From: Chloroflexota bacterium
Lineage (GTDB): Bacteria > Chloroflexota > Anaerolineae > Anaerolineales > Villigracilaceae
Assembly: GCA_016191985.1 (NCBI GenBank)
Contig: JACPVB010000227.1
Span: 1-19,011 of the forward strand
Direction: 5' to 3'
DNA: 19,011 nt
Shown: positions 1-7,239 of the stretch, piece after piece
Layout of the letters: each line of letters starts with the position of its first letter
Numbering within the stretch: the stretch's first letter is position 1
Made by a program: the position numbers and the translations under genes
Notes under the pieces: generated by a model
Told to the model about the DNA's origin: nothing
Database searches by the model: none
Seen by the model: only the letters and a program-made list of their open reading frames with translations

Positions 1-51
1 ATATTTTCAACATGAAGCAAAACGATGAGAATACACAGAAGCAGTATGAGA

Positions 52-1641
52 TTAATAAGAGCCTGAAAAATATTTATCCAGCAAATCGCTGATATCCACG
101 TTGACCGTCTCACGCATTAACGCAAAGAAATCGGCGGAGGTGGCATGTCCATGGGAATAGCGCCGGGCATATTCTTTCAGGAATTTTGAAAAATTGCCGT
201 GACCCATCCGTTCGCGCAGTTCATCCAAAAAGTGTGCGCCGTTGAGATAGACCGCGTTGGTGTAGAGACGGAATGAGCCGCCGTTATAGATGCTGGTATC
301 CACATAGCCGCTCGGGTCGAAATAATCCACTCGGAATTGCCACCACCAACTGATATTGGCGGGATAATTATTTTCGTAAAAAATACGTTCGCTGTAGGTC
401 GCCAGCGCTTCATCCAGCCAGGGTTCAAGGGCGTGGTCATTGCCGACCATGCCATACCACCATTGATGCGCGATCTCATGCACGCCGATGGTGGCGAGGT
501 TACCGCGAGACCCGCCCGTGTATTGACCGTAAAAATCCGAGGCGAGGAATACCAACCCGTCATACTCCATCCCATCGTGCATATCGGATTGGACGATGGC
601 GAGGCTTTGATGTGGGTACGGAGCGTATTGTTCTGAAAAAGTTTCGATGGCCTGCGTCCCCAGCGAAAGGATGCCTTCCCCGCCGGTTTTATATCCGTTG
701 AAATAATACGAGCGGATCACTACATTGCCGACAGTTGATTCTGAAACGAGGAATTCATTGCTGGCTGACAGCGCAAACGTGCGCGCGCCATACATGCGGT
801 AACGAATCCATTCGCCGTTTTGGTCCGGCGTTGCGCCCGCCGCGATGACGACATCTGAATCCTTTTTGATGTTCAACTCGATGTCGGATGAATCGTAAAC
901 AAGATGCTCGCCCCAGGGCATGGGGTCGTACAGCACCCATCCGCCTTGATAGGGCACGATGAAGGGATACCAGTCCACGAGGTTGATCTGGTTGAAGTCG
1001 TAACCGAAAACACCGTCCGCTGATTTTTGCGGGATGTTAAGTTTAAAATTTAACGCGAATGTAGTAGCAGTATTTGGCTGCAAGGATATGGGCAGGCTCA
1101 CGGTCATGCGTTGGCCGCTAAGGGAGTAGGATGTCAGGGCTGTGCCATCCTGTGAAATTGAATTCAGGGCGAAGGTATTGCCGTATCGATTCGGCTGGAC
1201 AGAGAAGACGATCTCCGACAATGCAACGCCTGTGCCGTTATAGTAGCGGATGGTCTGGTCGGTAGTGATGGTCTTGCCTGTGAAATCCAACGTGGAATAC
1301 AGGATGTAGTTTGCGCGTGAGGAAGTTGAGGGCGGCGGAGATGTTGGGGGAACAGAACCAACTGTCGGCGGAGGGGGAGGCGTAAACGTCAACGTGGGCG
1401 GGGGGGTGAGCGTAATGGTTGAAGTGGCCGTTGCGGACGGCACTTGCGTAAATGTCGGCAATGCGGTGTTGACTCCCCCGGACGGTTGGAAGGGAGTCGA
1501 TGTGGGCGACGCGTTTGGATCCTGTGTAATGAGGATGAACGGCGCGAACGACTGCGGCGTGGGTGTGGGAGAGGCGCAGGCCGAAAGAAGCGTAATGAGT
1601 AATGCGTAATACGCGATGCGTAATGTGTGATGGCGGGTCAT
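52..1641 (-). CDS. M1-family metallopeptidase lipoprotein (distal copy of a tandem pair)
   Basis: Predicted surface-anchored zinc metallopeptidase of the M1 (gluzincin) family, 529 aa. The N-terminus is a lipoprotein signal with lipobox LSAC (Cys22). Residues 23-108 form a Pro/Thr/Ser-rich linker, followed by a beta-rich N-terminal domain and the catalytic domain. The zinc site is visible: HEIAH at 388-392 and the third ligand Glu411 in WLDEAL, giving HEXXH-X18-E. GMEY at 357-360 stands where most M1 enzymes have GAMEN. The ATG overlaps the TAA of the upstream paralogue (TAATG), so translation is probably coupled. The C-terminus YFSGSY parallels YFRNTY of the neighbour, supporting duplication. 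Family and zinc site are firm; substrate and peptidase activity are not known. The signal peptide is encoded by a short repetitive tract (see the repeat at 1590-1630). Confidence 0.9.
   Translation of the reverse strand: MTRHHTLRIAYYALLITLLSACASPTPTPQSFAPFILITQDPNASPTSTPFQPSGGVNTALPTFTQVPSATATSTITLTPPPTLTFTPPPPPTVGSVPPTSPPPSTSSRANYILYSTLDFTGKTITTDQTIRYYNGTGVALSEIVFSVQPNRYGNTFALNSISQDGTALTSYSLSGQRMTVSLPISLQPNTATTFALNFKLNIPQKSADGVFGYDFNQINLVDWYPFIVPYQGGWVLYDPMPWGEHLVYDSSDIELNIKKDSDVVIAAGATPDQNGEWIRYRMYGARTFALSASNEFLVSESTVGNVVIRSYYFNGYKTGGEGILSLGTQAIETFSEQYAPYPHQSLAIVQSDMHDGMEYDGLVFLASDFYGQYTGGSRGNLATIGVHEIAHQWWYGMVGNDHALEPWLDEALATYSERIFYENNYPANISWWWQFRVDYFDPSGYVDTSIYNGGSFRLYTNAVYLNGAHFLDELRERMGHGNFSKFLKEYARRYSHGHATSADFFALMRETVNVDISDLLDKYFSGSY
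1590..1630 (-). repeat. Degenerate ATTACGC tandem tract inside a signal-peptide coding region
   Basis: On the minus strand this stretch is built from near-tandem ATTACGC/ATTACTC/GTATTACGC units. It encodes about residues 4-18 of the downstream M1 lipoprotein, i.e. the hydrophobic core of the signal peptide. Such ATTACGC-rich tracts look like intergenic low-complexity repeats rather than normal codon use. The reading frame carries on cleanly into the lipobox. Confidence 0.6.
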
Positions 1642-3131
1642 TAATATGTGTTTCTGAAATATTGGCGGACGAGGTCGGAGTAGTCGGCGCCGGTATGCTG
1701 GCTGAGGATGCGGAAGAATTCGCTGGCGGTGACGATCTTGCCGCGGCCTTGTGCCAGGTAATCCTGAAGGAAGGCGAAGAAGGCATCATCACCAATGCGC
1801 TCACGGAGTTTTTCAAGGAAGTGCGCGCCCTGGAAATAAGCCGCGTTGGTGTATGGACGAAAACCTTCGCCTTCATAAATTGGAATATCCACAAAACCTT
1901 CGGGTTTAAAGAAATCAATGCGGTAGGTCCACCACCAACTGACAAGATCAGGATGGACGCTTTCATAATAGATACGCTCGGAATAGGTAGCCAGGGCTTC
2001 ATCCACCCAGGGTTGCAGCGCCTGGTCGCTCCCCACCTGCTCGAACCACCATTGATGAGCGGTCTCGTGCGCGGCGACAAAGGTCAGGTAGTTCGTAGGC
2101 TTGCCATCGTATAAATTGTAGAAATCCTTGCTGAGATAATAGAAGGCGGAATATTCCATGCCGTCGTTGAAGTCACCCATGACGACGGCAAGCGTCTTGT
2201 GCGGATACGGCCCATAGCGCTCGCCAAAAGTCTGTACCGATTCTGCCGTGGTCTGCAACACAGCCTGCCCACCAACTTTGCTGAGCGGAAAATAATAGCT
2301 TGAGATATTTATGTCACCCACCTGCATGCTGGAGACTTGGAACTCGCGGCTGGCGGCAAGGGCAAAAGTCCGCGCGGAGGTGATGGTGTAACGAGTGGAA
2401 TCTTCCAACACTTCGGGAGCTCCGCTCGCGGCTACGGTGGGAGCAGTGACTGGATCTGCAAATTTGACGTTCACTTCATAATCCGCCGCGTCGTAAACAA
2501 GATGTTCGCCGTAATACCAGGGGTCATGCAAAACCCATTCGCCGTTGATATTTGGCACGATGAACGGATACCAATTGGTGAGGTTAAGCTGGCGGGACGT
2601 ATATCCATAAATGCGCGGGCGCGAAACGCTTGGGTCTTCCTGCTCTGCAAATGGAAGTGAAAGCGTGTATTGAATGTCAACGGTGATGACATTTCCCACC
2701 GGCAGGAAGGAGGATAACGCCACATCCAACCTCTGCCCGGCGATGGAATAGGTTGTGGTTGGCGTTCCACCCACGGCGATGCTGGTGAGGCTGAAACTAT
2801 CCGGCCAAAGGTTGGGGACAATGGCAATCACTAGCGTGTTCAACTGGCTGACGGTTAAATTTGGATAGAGAATGGTCTCATCCACACGGACGGTGTGCGC
2901 GTCGTAATCAATGACAGCGTCCAATTGGTATTGCGCGCGCTCCAGCAAGGGAGCGGGGGTATTTGTAACTGCGAGCGTCTCCGTTGGCAGGATGGGAGTA
3001 TCCGTGACAGGCAGAGTCAGCGGGATGGAAACCGTTGGTGTGGGTGCATCCACCGTCTGGCTGGAGGAACACGCAGACAAGACAATAACGGTCAGCAGAA
3101 AGACAAGGGATATTTTTTTATGGATTTGCAT
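1641..3131 (-). CDS. M1-family metallopeptidase lipoprotein (proximal copy)
   Basis: Paralogue of the next gene, 496 aa, also a predicted lipoprotein: hydrophobic segment at 7-20 and lipobox LSAC with Cys21, then a shorter Thr/Pro linker (about 22-60). The catalytic signature is HETAH at 355-359 with third zinc ligand Glu378 (WVDEAL), and GMEY at 324-327 replaces the classical GAMEN. Length and domain order match the downstream copy apart from the shorter linker. No Shine-Dalgarno is visible before the ATG; instead TAGAAT lies 7 nt upstream, which suggests a leaderless transcript. The stop codon overlaps the ATG of the next gene (TAATG), so the two form one unit. Substrate unknown. The family call is based on the zinc motif and its spacing. 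Confidence 0.9.
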   Translation of the reverse strand: MQIHKKISLVFLLTVIVLSACSSSQTVDAPTPTVSIPLTLPVTDTPILPTETLAVTNTPAPLLERAQYQLDAVIDYDAHTVRVDETILYPNLTVSQLNTLVIAIVPNLWPDSFSLTSIAVGGTPTTTYSIAGQRLDVALSSFLPVGNVITVDIQYTLSLPFAEQEDPSVSRPRIYGYTSRQLNLTNWYPFIVPNINGEWVLHDPWYYGEHLVYDAADYEVNVKFADPVTAPTVAASGAPEVLEDSTRYTITSARTFALAASREFQVSSMQVGDINISSYYFPLSKVGGQAVLQTTAESVQTFGERYGPYPHKTLAVVMGDFNDGMEYSAFYYLSKDFYNLYDGKPTNYLTFVAAHETAHQWWFEQVGSDQALQPWVDEALATYSERIYYESVHPDLVSWWWTYRIDFFKPEGFVDIPIYEGEGFRPYTNAAYFQGAHFLEKLRERIGDDAFFAFLQDYLAQGRGKIVTASEFFRILSQHTGADYSDLVRQYFRNTY

Positions 3132-3138
3132 AGGGGCA

Positions 3139-3144
3139 ATTCTA
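3139..3144 (-). promoter_or_regulatory. Possible -10 element for the M1 pair (leaderless)
   Basis: TAGAAT on the minus strand ends 7 nt before the ATG at 3131, and no Shine-Dalgarno sits between them. No convincing -35 is seen. It lies just downstream of the hairpin at 3161-3190, as expected for a new transcription unit. Confidence 0.4.
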
Positions 3145-3160
3145 CCCGCTCCGCGACAAA

Positions 3161-3190
3161 AATCCTCCTGCTGAAATCAACAGGAGGATT
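3161..3190 (-). terminator. Hairpin with T run, probable Rho-independent terminator
   Basis: Perfect 10-bp inverted repeat AATCCTCCTG / CAGGAGGATT with a 10-nt loop. On the minus strand the stem runs into TTTTT. It would end transcripts coming from the SRPBCC gene at 3369-3809 before the M1 pair. Confidence 0.6.
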
Positions 3191-3217
3191 AACAAAAACG
3201 CTTCTCAGAGTTTGCTC

Positions 3218-3262
3218 CCTTCGCCGTCACTTCGAGAGGCTCAGTGCAAGCCTCGGCGAAGG
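3218..3262. repeat. Palindromic repeat with a CTTCGAGAGGCTCAG core
   Basis: Outer arms CCTTCGCCG (3218-3226) and CGGCGAAGG (3254-3262) enclose ACTTCGAGAGGCTCAG. The core is a variant of the CTTCGACAGGCTCAG repeat that also sits inside the reductase gene at about 14331-14363. It lies in the 237-bp gap between the M1 pair and the SRPBCC gene. A 15-bp direct repeat, ACAAAAACGCTTCTC, occurs on both sides (3192-3206 and 3331-3345). Confidence 0.55.
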
Positions 3263-3298
3263 ATTTCGATAGGCTTAATCTGCTAGATTTGTTTGCAA

Positions 3299-3322
3299 CA
3301 CGCCGCCGAGGACGGCGGCGTG
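3299..3322. terminator. GC-rich perfect hairpin, possible terminator of the SRPBCC gene
   Basis: CACGCCGCCG / CGGCGGCGTG, a 10-bp perfect stem with loop AGGA. It lies 46 nt past the SRPBCC stop codon on the minus strand. The following sequence lacks a strong T run, so it may be a weak terminator or only a repeat. Confidence 0.4.
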
Positions 3323-3368
3323 AGCAGAAGACAAAAACGCTTCTCGCTTCGCGCGCGCCCGGACCTGG

Positions 3369-3809
3369 TTACCCTTCCAATTTCTTTTTCAACGCTGCGA
3401 GCGCCGCATCGTACCCGGCAATCATTTGTTTCTTCATCATATCCTCCATGCCGGGCATGTTGGGCATTCCGGGCGGAGTGAGCACCGCTTCGGTCTGCAT
3501 CACAACCTTTGTGCCGCCGCCATCGGGTTCAAGGATATACGTGCTGATCACATCCGACGCGGGCGGGGCGGCATAGGTCTTGGTGCCGAAAATTTTATTC
3601 TCCTGGTAGGCGATCACCTCGGAGGTGATGACATTCTCCATGCCCATGGTGGATTTGATCTTGGTTTTGATCTTCGTGCCGAGTTTGATTGGCCCATCCG
3701 CCTCGACGCTGACAACGTATTGATTCTTCAGGCTGTCCAGGCTGGAGACGTAGGAAAAGATTTTCTCCGGTGAAGCATTGATTTTGGTGGAAGTTTCGAT
3801 AAGCGCCAT
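3369..3809 (-). CDS. SRPBCC-family (START/Bet v 1-like fold) protein
   Basis: A 146-aa cytosolic protein with the layout of SRPBCC proteins of the polyketide-cyclase/CoxG-like type. It opens with an IETSTKINASPEKIFSYV strand-helix segment, has a run of beta strands (about 50-105), and ends in a long amphipathic helix (about 113-145, MEDMMKKQMIAGYDAALAAL). These proteins bind hydrophobic ligands; no catalytic residue can be assigned here. The start is supported by AAGGAG 9 nt upstream. It appears monocistronic: 43 nt separate it from the stop of the zinc ABC permease, and hairpins lie downstream. Nothing in the sequence ties it to metal transport or to the M1 peptidases. Confidence 0.8.
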   Translation of the reverse strand: MALIETSTKINASPEKIFSYVSSLDSLKNQYVVSVEADGPIKLGTKIKTKIKSTMGMENVITSEVIAYQENKIFGTKTYAAPPASDVISTYILEPDGGGTKVVMQTEAVLTPPGMPNMPGMEDMMKKQMIAGYDAALAALKKKLEG

Positions 3810-3852
3810 TTTTAAAATCTCCTTATGAAATGGTTGATAAACGACACTTTTA

Positions 3853-4668
3853 TTATATAGACTTCATTCGCTTCCACAAGAACCCAAGCAGAAAAAACAG
3901 GGTAGCCGTTAGTACTATGGCCGAACCTGAAACAATATTGAGGTAATAACTGAGATACAACCCAATGACCGATGACAACGCGCCAATTAATGCGGAGACC
4001 AGCATCATCGGCAATAAACGACGGGTAAGCAGATATGCTGTAGCCGCGGGCGTCACCAGCATGGCCGCCGCAAGGCTGACTCCCACGGTTTGAAGCGAGA
4101 CCACAACTGTCAGCGCCAAAAGCACCAGCATGAGATTTCGCAGCAGTTCGGCAGGCAGGCGCAAGGTCGCGGCGAGAACGGGATCAAATGAAATAACAAG
4201 AAACGGCTTGAAAAGCACAGCCACAATCAGCAGGATGGCGAAACTTAATCCACCGATCAACCACAGGTCGGAGGGACTGACGCCGAGGACATTGCCAAAT
4301 AAAATATGAGACAAATCCACTGCATAGGTCTGCATGGTGCTGATCAGCGCCACCCCCAAAGAAAGCGCCGCCGCAAACAGGATGCCAATGGCGGTATCCT
4401 CCTTAACTGCGCCGTCTTTGCTGAAAAATCCAATGATTAAGGCCACAACCACCGCAGCGACGCCCGCACCGATCAGCAAATCCCCTTTGAAAATATAGGC
4501 AATTGCCACACCAGGCAGAATTGCGTGTGCCATCGCATCCCCCAGAAACGCCATCCCACGCAGGACAACATAAGTTCCCATTACAGCACAAAGGACTCCG
4601 ACAATAACGGAGGCAAGCAGTCCGCGCTGCATGAATTGATAAGTGAGAGGTTCGAGGAGAAAAGTCAT
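3853..4668 (-). CDS. znuB: Zinc/manganese-type ABC transporter permease
   Basis: Integral membrane subunit of an ABC-3 family importer for a divalent metal, 271 aa, with about eight hydrophobic segments spread over the whole length. Typical ABC-3 features are visible: the early VLRGMAFLGDAMAHAILPGVAIAY-type segment (about 35-58), which faces the ATPase, and a central LRLPAELLRN region. It is the third gene of the znuA-znuC-znuB order. Zinc rather than manganese is inferred from the His ligands of the binding protein and the linked Fur-family regulator. No clear Shine-Dalgarno precedes the ATG; the 5' side is a GATTTACG repeat, so the start context may have been altered by repeat insertion. 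Confidence 0.88.
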   Translation of the reverse strand: MTFLLEPLTYQFMQRGLLASVIVGVLCAVMGTYVVLRGMAFLGDAMAHAILPGVAIAYIFKGDLLIGAGVAAVVVALIIGFFSKDGAVKEDTAIGILFAAALSLGVALISTMQTYAVDLSHILFGNVLGVSPSDLWLIGGLSFAILLIVAVLFKPFLVISFDPVLAATLRLPAELLRNLMLVLLALTVVVSLQTVGVSLAAAMLVTPAATAYLLTRRLLPMMLVSALIGALSSVIGLYLSYYLNIVSGSAIVLTATLFFLLGFLWKRMKSI

Positions 4669-4669
4669 T

Positions 4670-4765
4670 CGATTTACGATTTACGATTTTGGATTTACGA
4701 TTGGCACTGGTGGTCGAGTAGCCCCGTGCTCGTCGGGGCGTACCGAGACCACAATTTACGATTGC
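4670..4765. repeat. Interspersed element: GATTTACG tract plus GTGGTCGAGTAGCCCC inverted repeat
   Basis: Several GATTTACGATT units (4670-4703) are followed by an imperfect inverted repeat (4710-4752) with arms GTGGTCGAGTAGCCCCG and CGGGGCGTACCGAGACCAC, then another AATTTACGATT. A homologous element fills the gap at 5576-5670. The znuC stop codon (TAA, 4756-4758) lies within its right end, so the element has redefined the end of that gene. Confidence 0.7.
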
Positions 4766-5568
4766 GGAGGTTCTTGATGGAGGCGATGATGTTCTTCTTC
4801 CGGCGGGCAACATTCGTCGACAAGCATCATTCCATTTTCCATGACAAGAAGGGAATTCCCAAAGGCCTGCGCCAGATTTTCCTTAACGAAAACTTCCTGC
4901 GGAGTGCCATAAGCAATGAGTTTATGATTCAGCAAAAGCACAAGATCAAAGCGCGAAGCAGCCAGATTTAGATCGTGCGTGGAGATGATCGTTGTCACCT
5001 GCTGGTTGCGCAAATGATCGAGTAGGTGGAGCGTCACTTCCTGCGTGGTCACGTCCACACCGGTGAAAGGTTCGTCCATTAACAAAATATGTGGTTCCTG
5101 CGCAATGGCGCGCGCCAGAAAAGCGCGTTGCTGCTGTCCGCCGGAAAGCTGTCCAATGGAACGGTCCGCCAGGTCTGCAATACCCATTCTTTCGATACTT
5201 TTGCGGACAATTTGCTTATCCATTTTTGACGGACGGTTCAACCAACCCATTTGACCAAAGCGCCCCATCATCACCACATCGTCGACTGTGACCGGGAAAC
5301 GCCAATCCACATCTTCGCGCTGTGGGATGTACGCCACGCAATCCTTGTGCGCGCCAAGCAGCTCCCCGTGGATCAAAATATGTCCGCTTTGCAGGGGCAG
5401 AATTCCAACCAGCGCTTTAAACAGAGTGGATTTGCCCGCGCCGTTCGGTCCCACCACAGCCACGCGTGCACCATGCGGAACCTGAAAACTCAAATCACGC
5501 ATAACTATCTTTTCGCCATAACCGATATTGGCGTTTTCAATTTCAAGACGATGAGGAGTGTGAGACAT
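4756..5568 (-). CDS. znuC: Zinc ABC transporter ATPase
   Basis: ATP-binding subunit of the metal importer, 270 aa. The motifs are complete: Walker A GPNGAGKST (40-48), Q-loop Gln83 in IPQRED, signature LSGGQ (141-145), Walker B ILLMDEP (161-167) and H-loop His198. Overall length and the DVDWRFPVTVDDVV segment after the Q-loop match metal-type (ZnuC/MntB) ATPases. The C-terminal tail (CCPPEEEHHRLH...) is rich in Cys, His and Glu and could bind metal, which is inference. The last codons and the stop fall in a repeat element. Upstream, 128 nt separate it from znuA, mostly filled by another copy of the same element. No strong Shine-Dalgarno is seen. Confidence 0.92.
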   Translation of the reverse strand: MSHTPHRLEIENANIGYGEKIVMRDLSFQVPHGARVAVVGPNGAGKSTLFKALVGILPLQSGHILIHGELLGAHKDCVAYIPQREDVDWRFPVTVDDVVMMGRFGQMGWLNRPSKMDKQIVRKSIERMGIADLADRSIGQLSGGQQQRAFLARAIAQEPHILLMDEPFTGVDVTTQEVTLHLLDHLRNQQVTTIISTHDLNLAASRFDLVLLLNHKLIAYGTPQEVFVKENLAQAFGNSLLVMENGMMLVDECCPPEEEHHRLHQEPPQS

Positions 5569-5575
5569 TTCAATT

Positions 5576-5670
5576 CTCGATTTTGGATTTACGATTTTCG
5601 ATTGGTGGTCTCGATACGCCCCTCAAAGACCACTCGGGGCTACTCGACCACCAATTACGAATTACGAACA
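5576..5670. repeat. Second copy of the GATTTACG / GTGGTCGAGTAGCCCC element
   Basis: CGATTTTGGATTTACGATT on the left, an inverted repeat in the centre (ATTGGTGGTC at 5601-5610, GACCACCAAT at 5646-5655, with CGCCCC/GGGGC inside), and ATTACGAATTACGAA on the right. Same plan as the element at 4670-4765. It occupies the znuA-znuC gap. Confidence 0.7.
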
Positions 5671-5696
5671 AGAGACGTTCTCATTTCTCTTCTATC

Positions 5697-6635
5697 TTAC
5701 TTTAGAGCATCCACAATACGCATTACATTATGCTTCATCATATCAATGTACATCGCGGCAGGCGCGCCATCGGTCAGGGATTCCAAATACAAATCATTCA
5801 CAACCTTAACCCCAGTCTCTTCAGCAATTTGATTTGCCAGATCCGCGTTCTCCACTTCGCCCAGAAAAATGGCAGGCGCACCCGATGATTTGACAGCTTC
5901 CACAGCCGCGGCAATTTCCTGCGCCGATGCGCTCGCCTCGGAACTGAAACTCGGCAAAATCGTATCCACAACCTCAAAGCCGTATCGTTCTGCAAAATAC
6001 CCCAGCGCTTCATGGTTGGTCACCAACAAACGCCGTTCGGCAGGGACGGAATTTACCTGCTCCACGATCCACGCATCCAAATCCTTGAGTTGGGAAATAT
6101 AAGCATCGGCATTGGCCTTGTAAATCTCCGCGCCACCGGGATCAACTTCGATCAGCCCATCGCGAATATTTTCAACATAAGTGATGACGAGGTTCGGGTC
6201 CAGCCACATATGCGGATCACCCGCCTCATGCTCGGACCCTGCGCCTGATTCCGTTTCCCCGTCATTTTCCTCCATCTGACGTGGTTCCAGGCCCGTTGAC
6301 GCTTTGATCACCAAATGTTCGCCACCGGCATTTTCCAGCAGGGATTCGATGAACTGCTCATACTCCATACCGTTGATAATCAACAAATTGCTTTCAGAAA
6401 TTTTTGCCACATCTGACGGAGATGCCTGATAAGCGTGCGGGTCTATGCCAACAGGGAGCAGGGACTCCACCTGCACGCGGTCGCCAGCCACGTTTTGGGC
6501 AATGTCCGCCAGGAAGGTGGTGGAGGTGAGGACTCTCAAAGCGCCGTCACTGCTTTGAGGGGCAGACCCACAACCGGTTAAGAAAAGAGCCGCGAGAATT
6601 AAAATCACAAATATGGAATTGAAAATCTTTTTCAT
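5697..6635 (-). CDS. znuA: Zinc ABC transporter substrate-binding lipoprotein
   Basis: Extracytoplasmic metal-binding subunit (cluster A-I/TroA family), 312 aa. Lipoprotein signal with LTGC, Cys22. Candidate metal ligands are His67 (DPHAY), His142 (DPHMWLDP) and His208 (TNHEALGYF). Histidine at the third position is the zinc-type pattern, where manganese-binding relatives usually have Glu. A short acidic loop (about 121-139, rich in Glu/Asp/Gly) precedes His142, where ZnuA proteins often carry a charged metal-collecting loop; here it is acidic rather than His-rich. The start is supported by AAGGA 8 nt upstream. It follows the Fur-family gene by 116 nt and leads the znuA-znuC-znuB order. Confidence 0.92.
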   Translation of the reverse strand: MKKIFNSIFVILILAALFLTGCGSAPQSSDGALRVLTSTTFLADIAQNVAGDRVQVESLLPVGIDPHAYQASPSDVAKISESNLLIINGMEYEQFIESLLENAGGEHLVIKASTGLEPRQMEENDGETESGAGSEHEAGDPHMWLDPNLVITYVENIRDGLIEVDPGGAEIYKANADAYISQLKDLDAWIVEQVNSVPAERRLLVTNHEALGYFAERYGFEVVDTILPSFSSEASASAQEIAAAVEAVKSSGAPAIFLGEVENADLANQIAEETGVKVVNDLYLESLTDGAPAAMYIDMMKHNVMRIVDALK

Positions 6636-6678
6636 TTGGTATCCTTTTTAAATCCCCCACCTTTTGGTGAGGGCCAAA

Positions 6679-6751
6679 TTTTGGAGTCAAACAGCTTGCT
6701 GTTTGAGATACAAGCAGCACCCACAGGGCAAGTGAGCTGCTTGATTCCAAA
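6679..6751. repeat. Structured spacer between zur and znuA with two nested perfect hairpins
   Basis: TCAAACAGC-TT-GCTGTTTGA (6687-6706, 9-bp stem) and CAAGCAGC...GCTGCTTG (6711-6743, 8-bp stem) are enclosed by TTTGGA/TCCAAA arms. It abuts the TGA of the regulator. It could be a mobile repeat, an mRNA-processing signal or a partial terminator inside the operon; there is no T run. Confidence 0.55.
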
Positions 6752-7168
6752 TCAACGACAGTTCGCGCACAGGCCGAAAAGTTGCAGCCAGTGTTCGTTG
6801 ATCTGGTAGCCCGTTTTGCGCGCGATGGAATTGATCAGCGGATTGAGATCATCGCCCTCGAAGAAAGCCGCCTGCCCGCAGTTTTGACAAAGCAAAAGGT
6901 GCTGGTGTCCCTGGCCCATCGAGATGAAAGCCTGGCATCCCATCGGCTGGTGCACGCGCTGGATGAGATGCAGTTCCTCGAGCTTTTCCAGCGTGCGGTA
7001 GACTGTCACCAATCCCAGCGCGCGATATTTTTTGCGCCCCAGGTCATACACCTCCAGCGGGGTGACTGCGCGCGTGGATTTCTCCACCGTCTCCACCACG
7101 GCGCGGCGCGCGGCGGTGACACGGTATCCGTTTTCATGCAATTGGGTGAGCCATAGTTCAGCGGACAT
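6752..7168 (-). CDS. zur: Fur-family transcriptional regulator, probably the zinc regulator Zur
   Basis: A 138-aa Fur-family repressor. The N-terminal winged-helix DNA-binding domain (about 1-78) contains the recognition segment LGLVTVYRTLEKL (51-63), and the C-terminal dimerisation domain carries the metal sites. Two structural CXXC pairs are present, Cys94/Cys97 (CQNC) and Cys134/Cys137 (CANC), and His88/His90 (GHQH) match the usual sensory-site region. The Zur assignment rests on immediate linkage to znuACB and on a Fur/Zur-type box over its own promoter; the sequence alone does not exclude Fur. A consensus-like promoter and a 7-1-7 operator lie just upstream, so autoregulation is expected. 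AAGAG about 8 nt before the ATG can serve as ribosome binding site. Confidence 0.88.
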   Translation of the reverse strand: MSAELWLTQLHENGYRVTAARRAVVETVEKSTRAVTPLEVYDLGRKKYRALGLVTVYRTLEKLEELHLIQRVHQPMGCQAFISMGQGHQHLLLCQNCGQAAFFEGDDLNPLINSIARKTGYQINEHWLQLFGLCANCR

Positions 7169-7186
7169 AAACGCTCTTTTCGATAT

Positions 7187-7201
7187 TGAAAATCATTATC
7201 A
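7187..7201 (-). promoter_or_regulatory. Fur/Zur-type operator (7-1-7 inverted repeat)
   Basis: TGAAAATCATTATCA on the + strand differs in one position from the 7-1-7 Fur-box model TGATAATNATTATCA. It sits directly downstream of the -10 hexamer and covers the expected transcription start of the regulator gene, where a bound repressor would block RNA polymerase. Confidence 0.75.
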
Positions 7202-7204
7202 TTA

Positions 7205-7233
7205 AGTATAAATGGAAAAATCCATGGGGTCAA
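7205..7233 (-). promoter_or_regulatory. Sigma-70-type promoter of the zur-znuACB unit
   Basis: On the minus strand, TTGACC (7228-7233) and TATACT (7205-7210) are separated by exactly 17 nt. Each hexamer matches 5 of 6 consensus positions. The Fur/Zur box follows immediately. Confidence 0.75.
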
Positions 7234-7239
7234 GCAAAT

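Noticed and set aside
1..51. Possible minus-strand gene start (ATG at 13) running off the left edge
   Set aside because: Only four codons are visible and there is no ribosome binding site, so nothing can be claimed.
1238..2080. A 280-codon open frame overlapping both M1 genes on the same strand
   Set aside because: It is an out-of-frame shadow across two genes with intact zinc motifs; its translation shows no domain and includes repeat-derived peptide.
1602..2114. A 170-codon + strand open frame antisense to the proximal M1 gene
   Set aside because: It is antisense to a well supported gene and has no recognisable domain or ribosome binding site.
3192..3345. Target-site duplication of an insertion sequence (ACAAAAACGCTTCTC at both ends)
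   Set aside because: The enclosed DNA has no transposase or consistent terminal inverted repeats; a chance or ancestral direct repeat is as likely.
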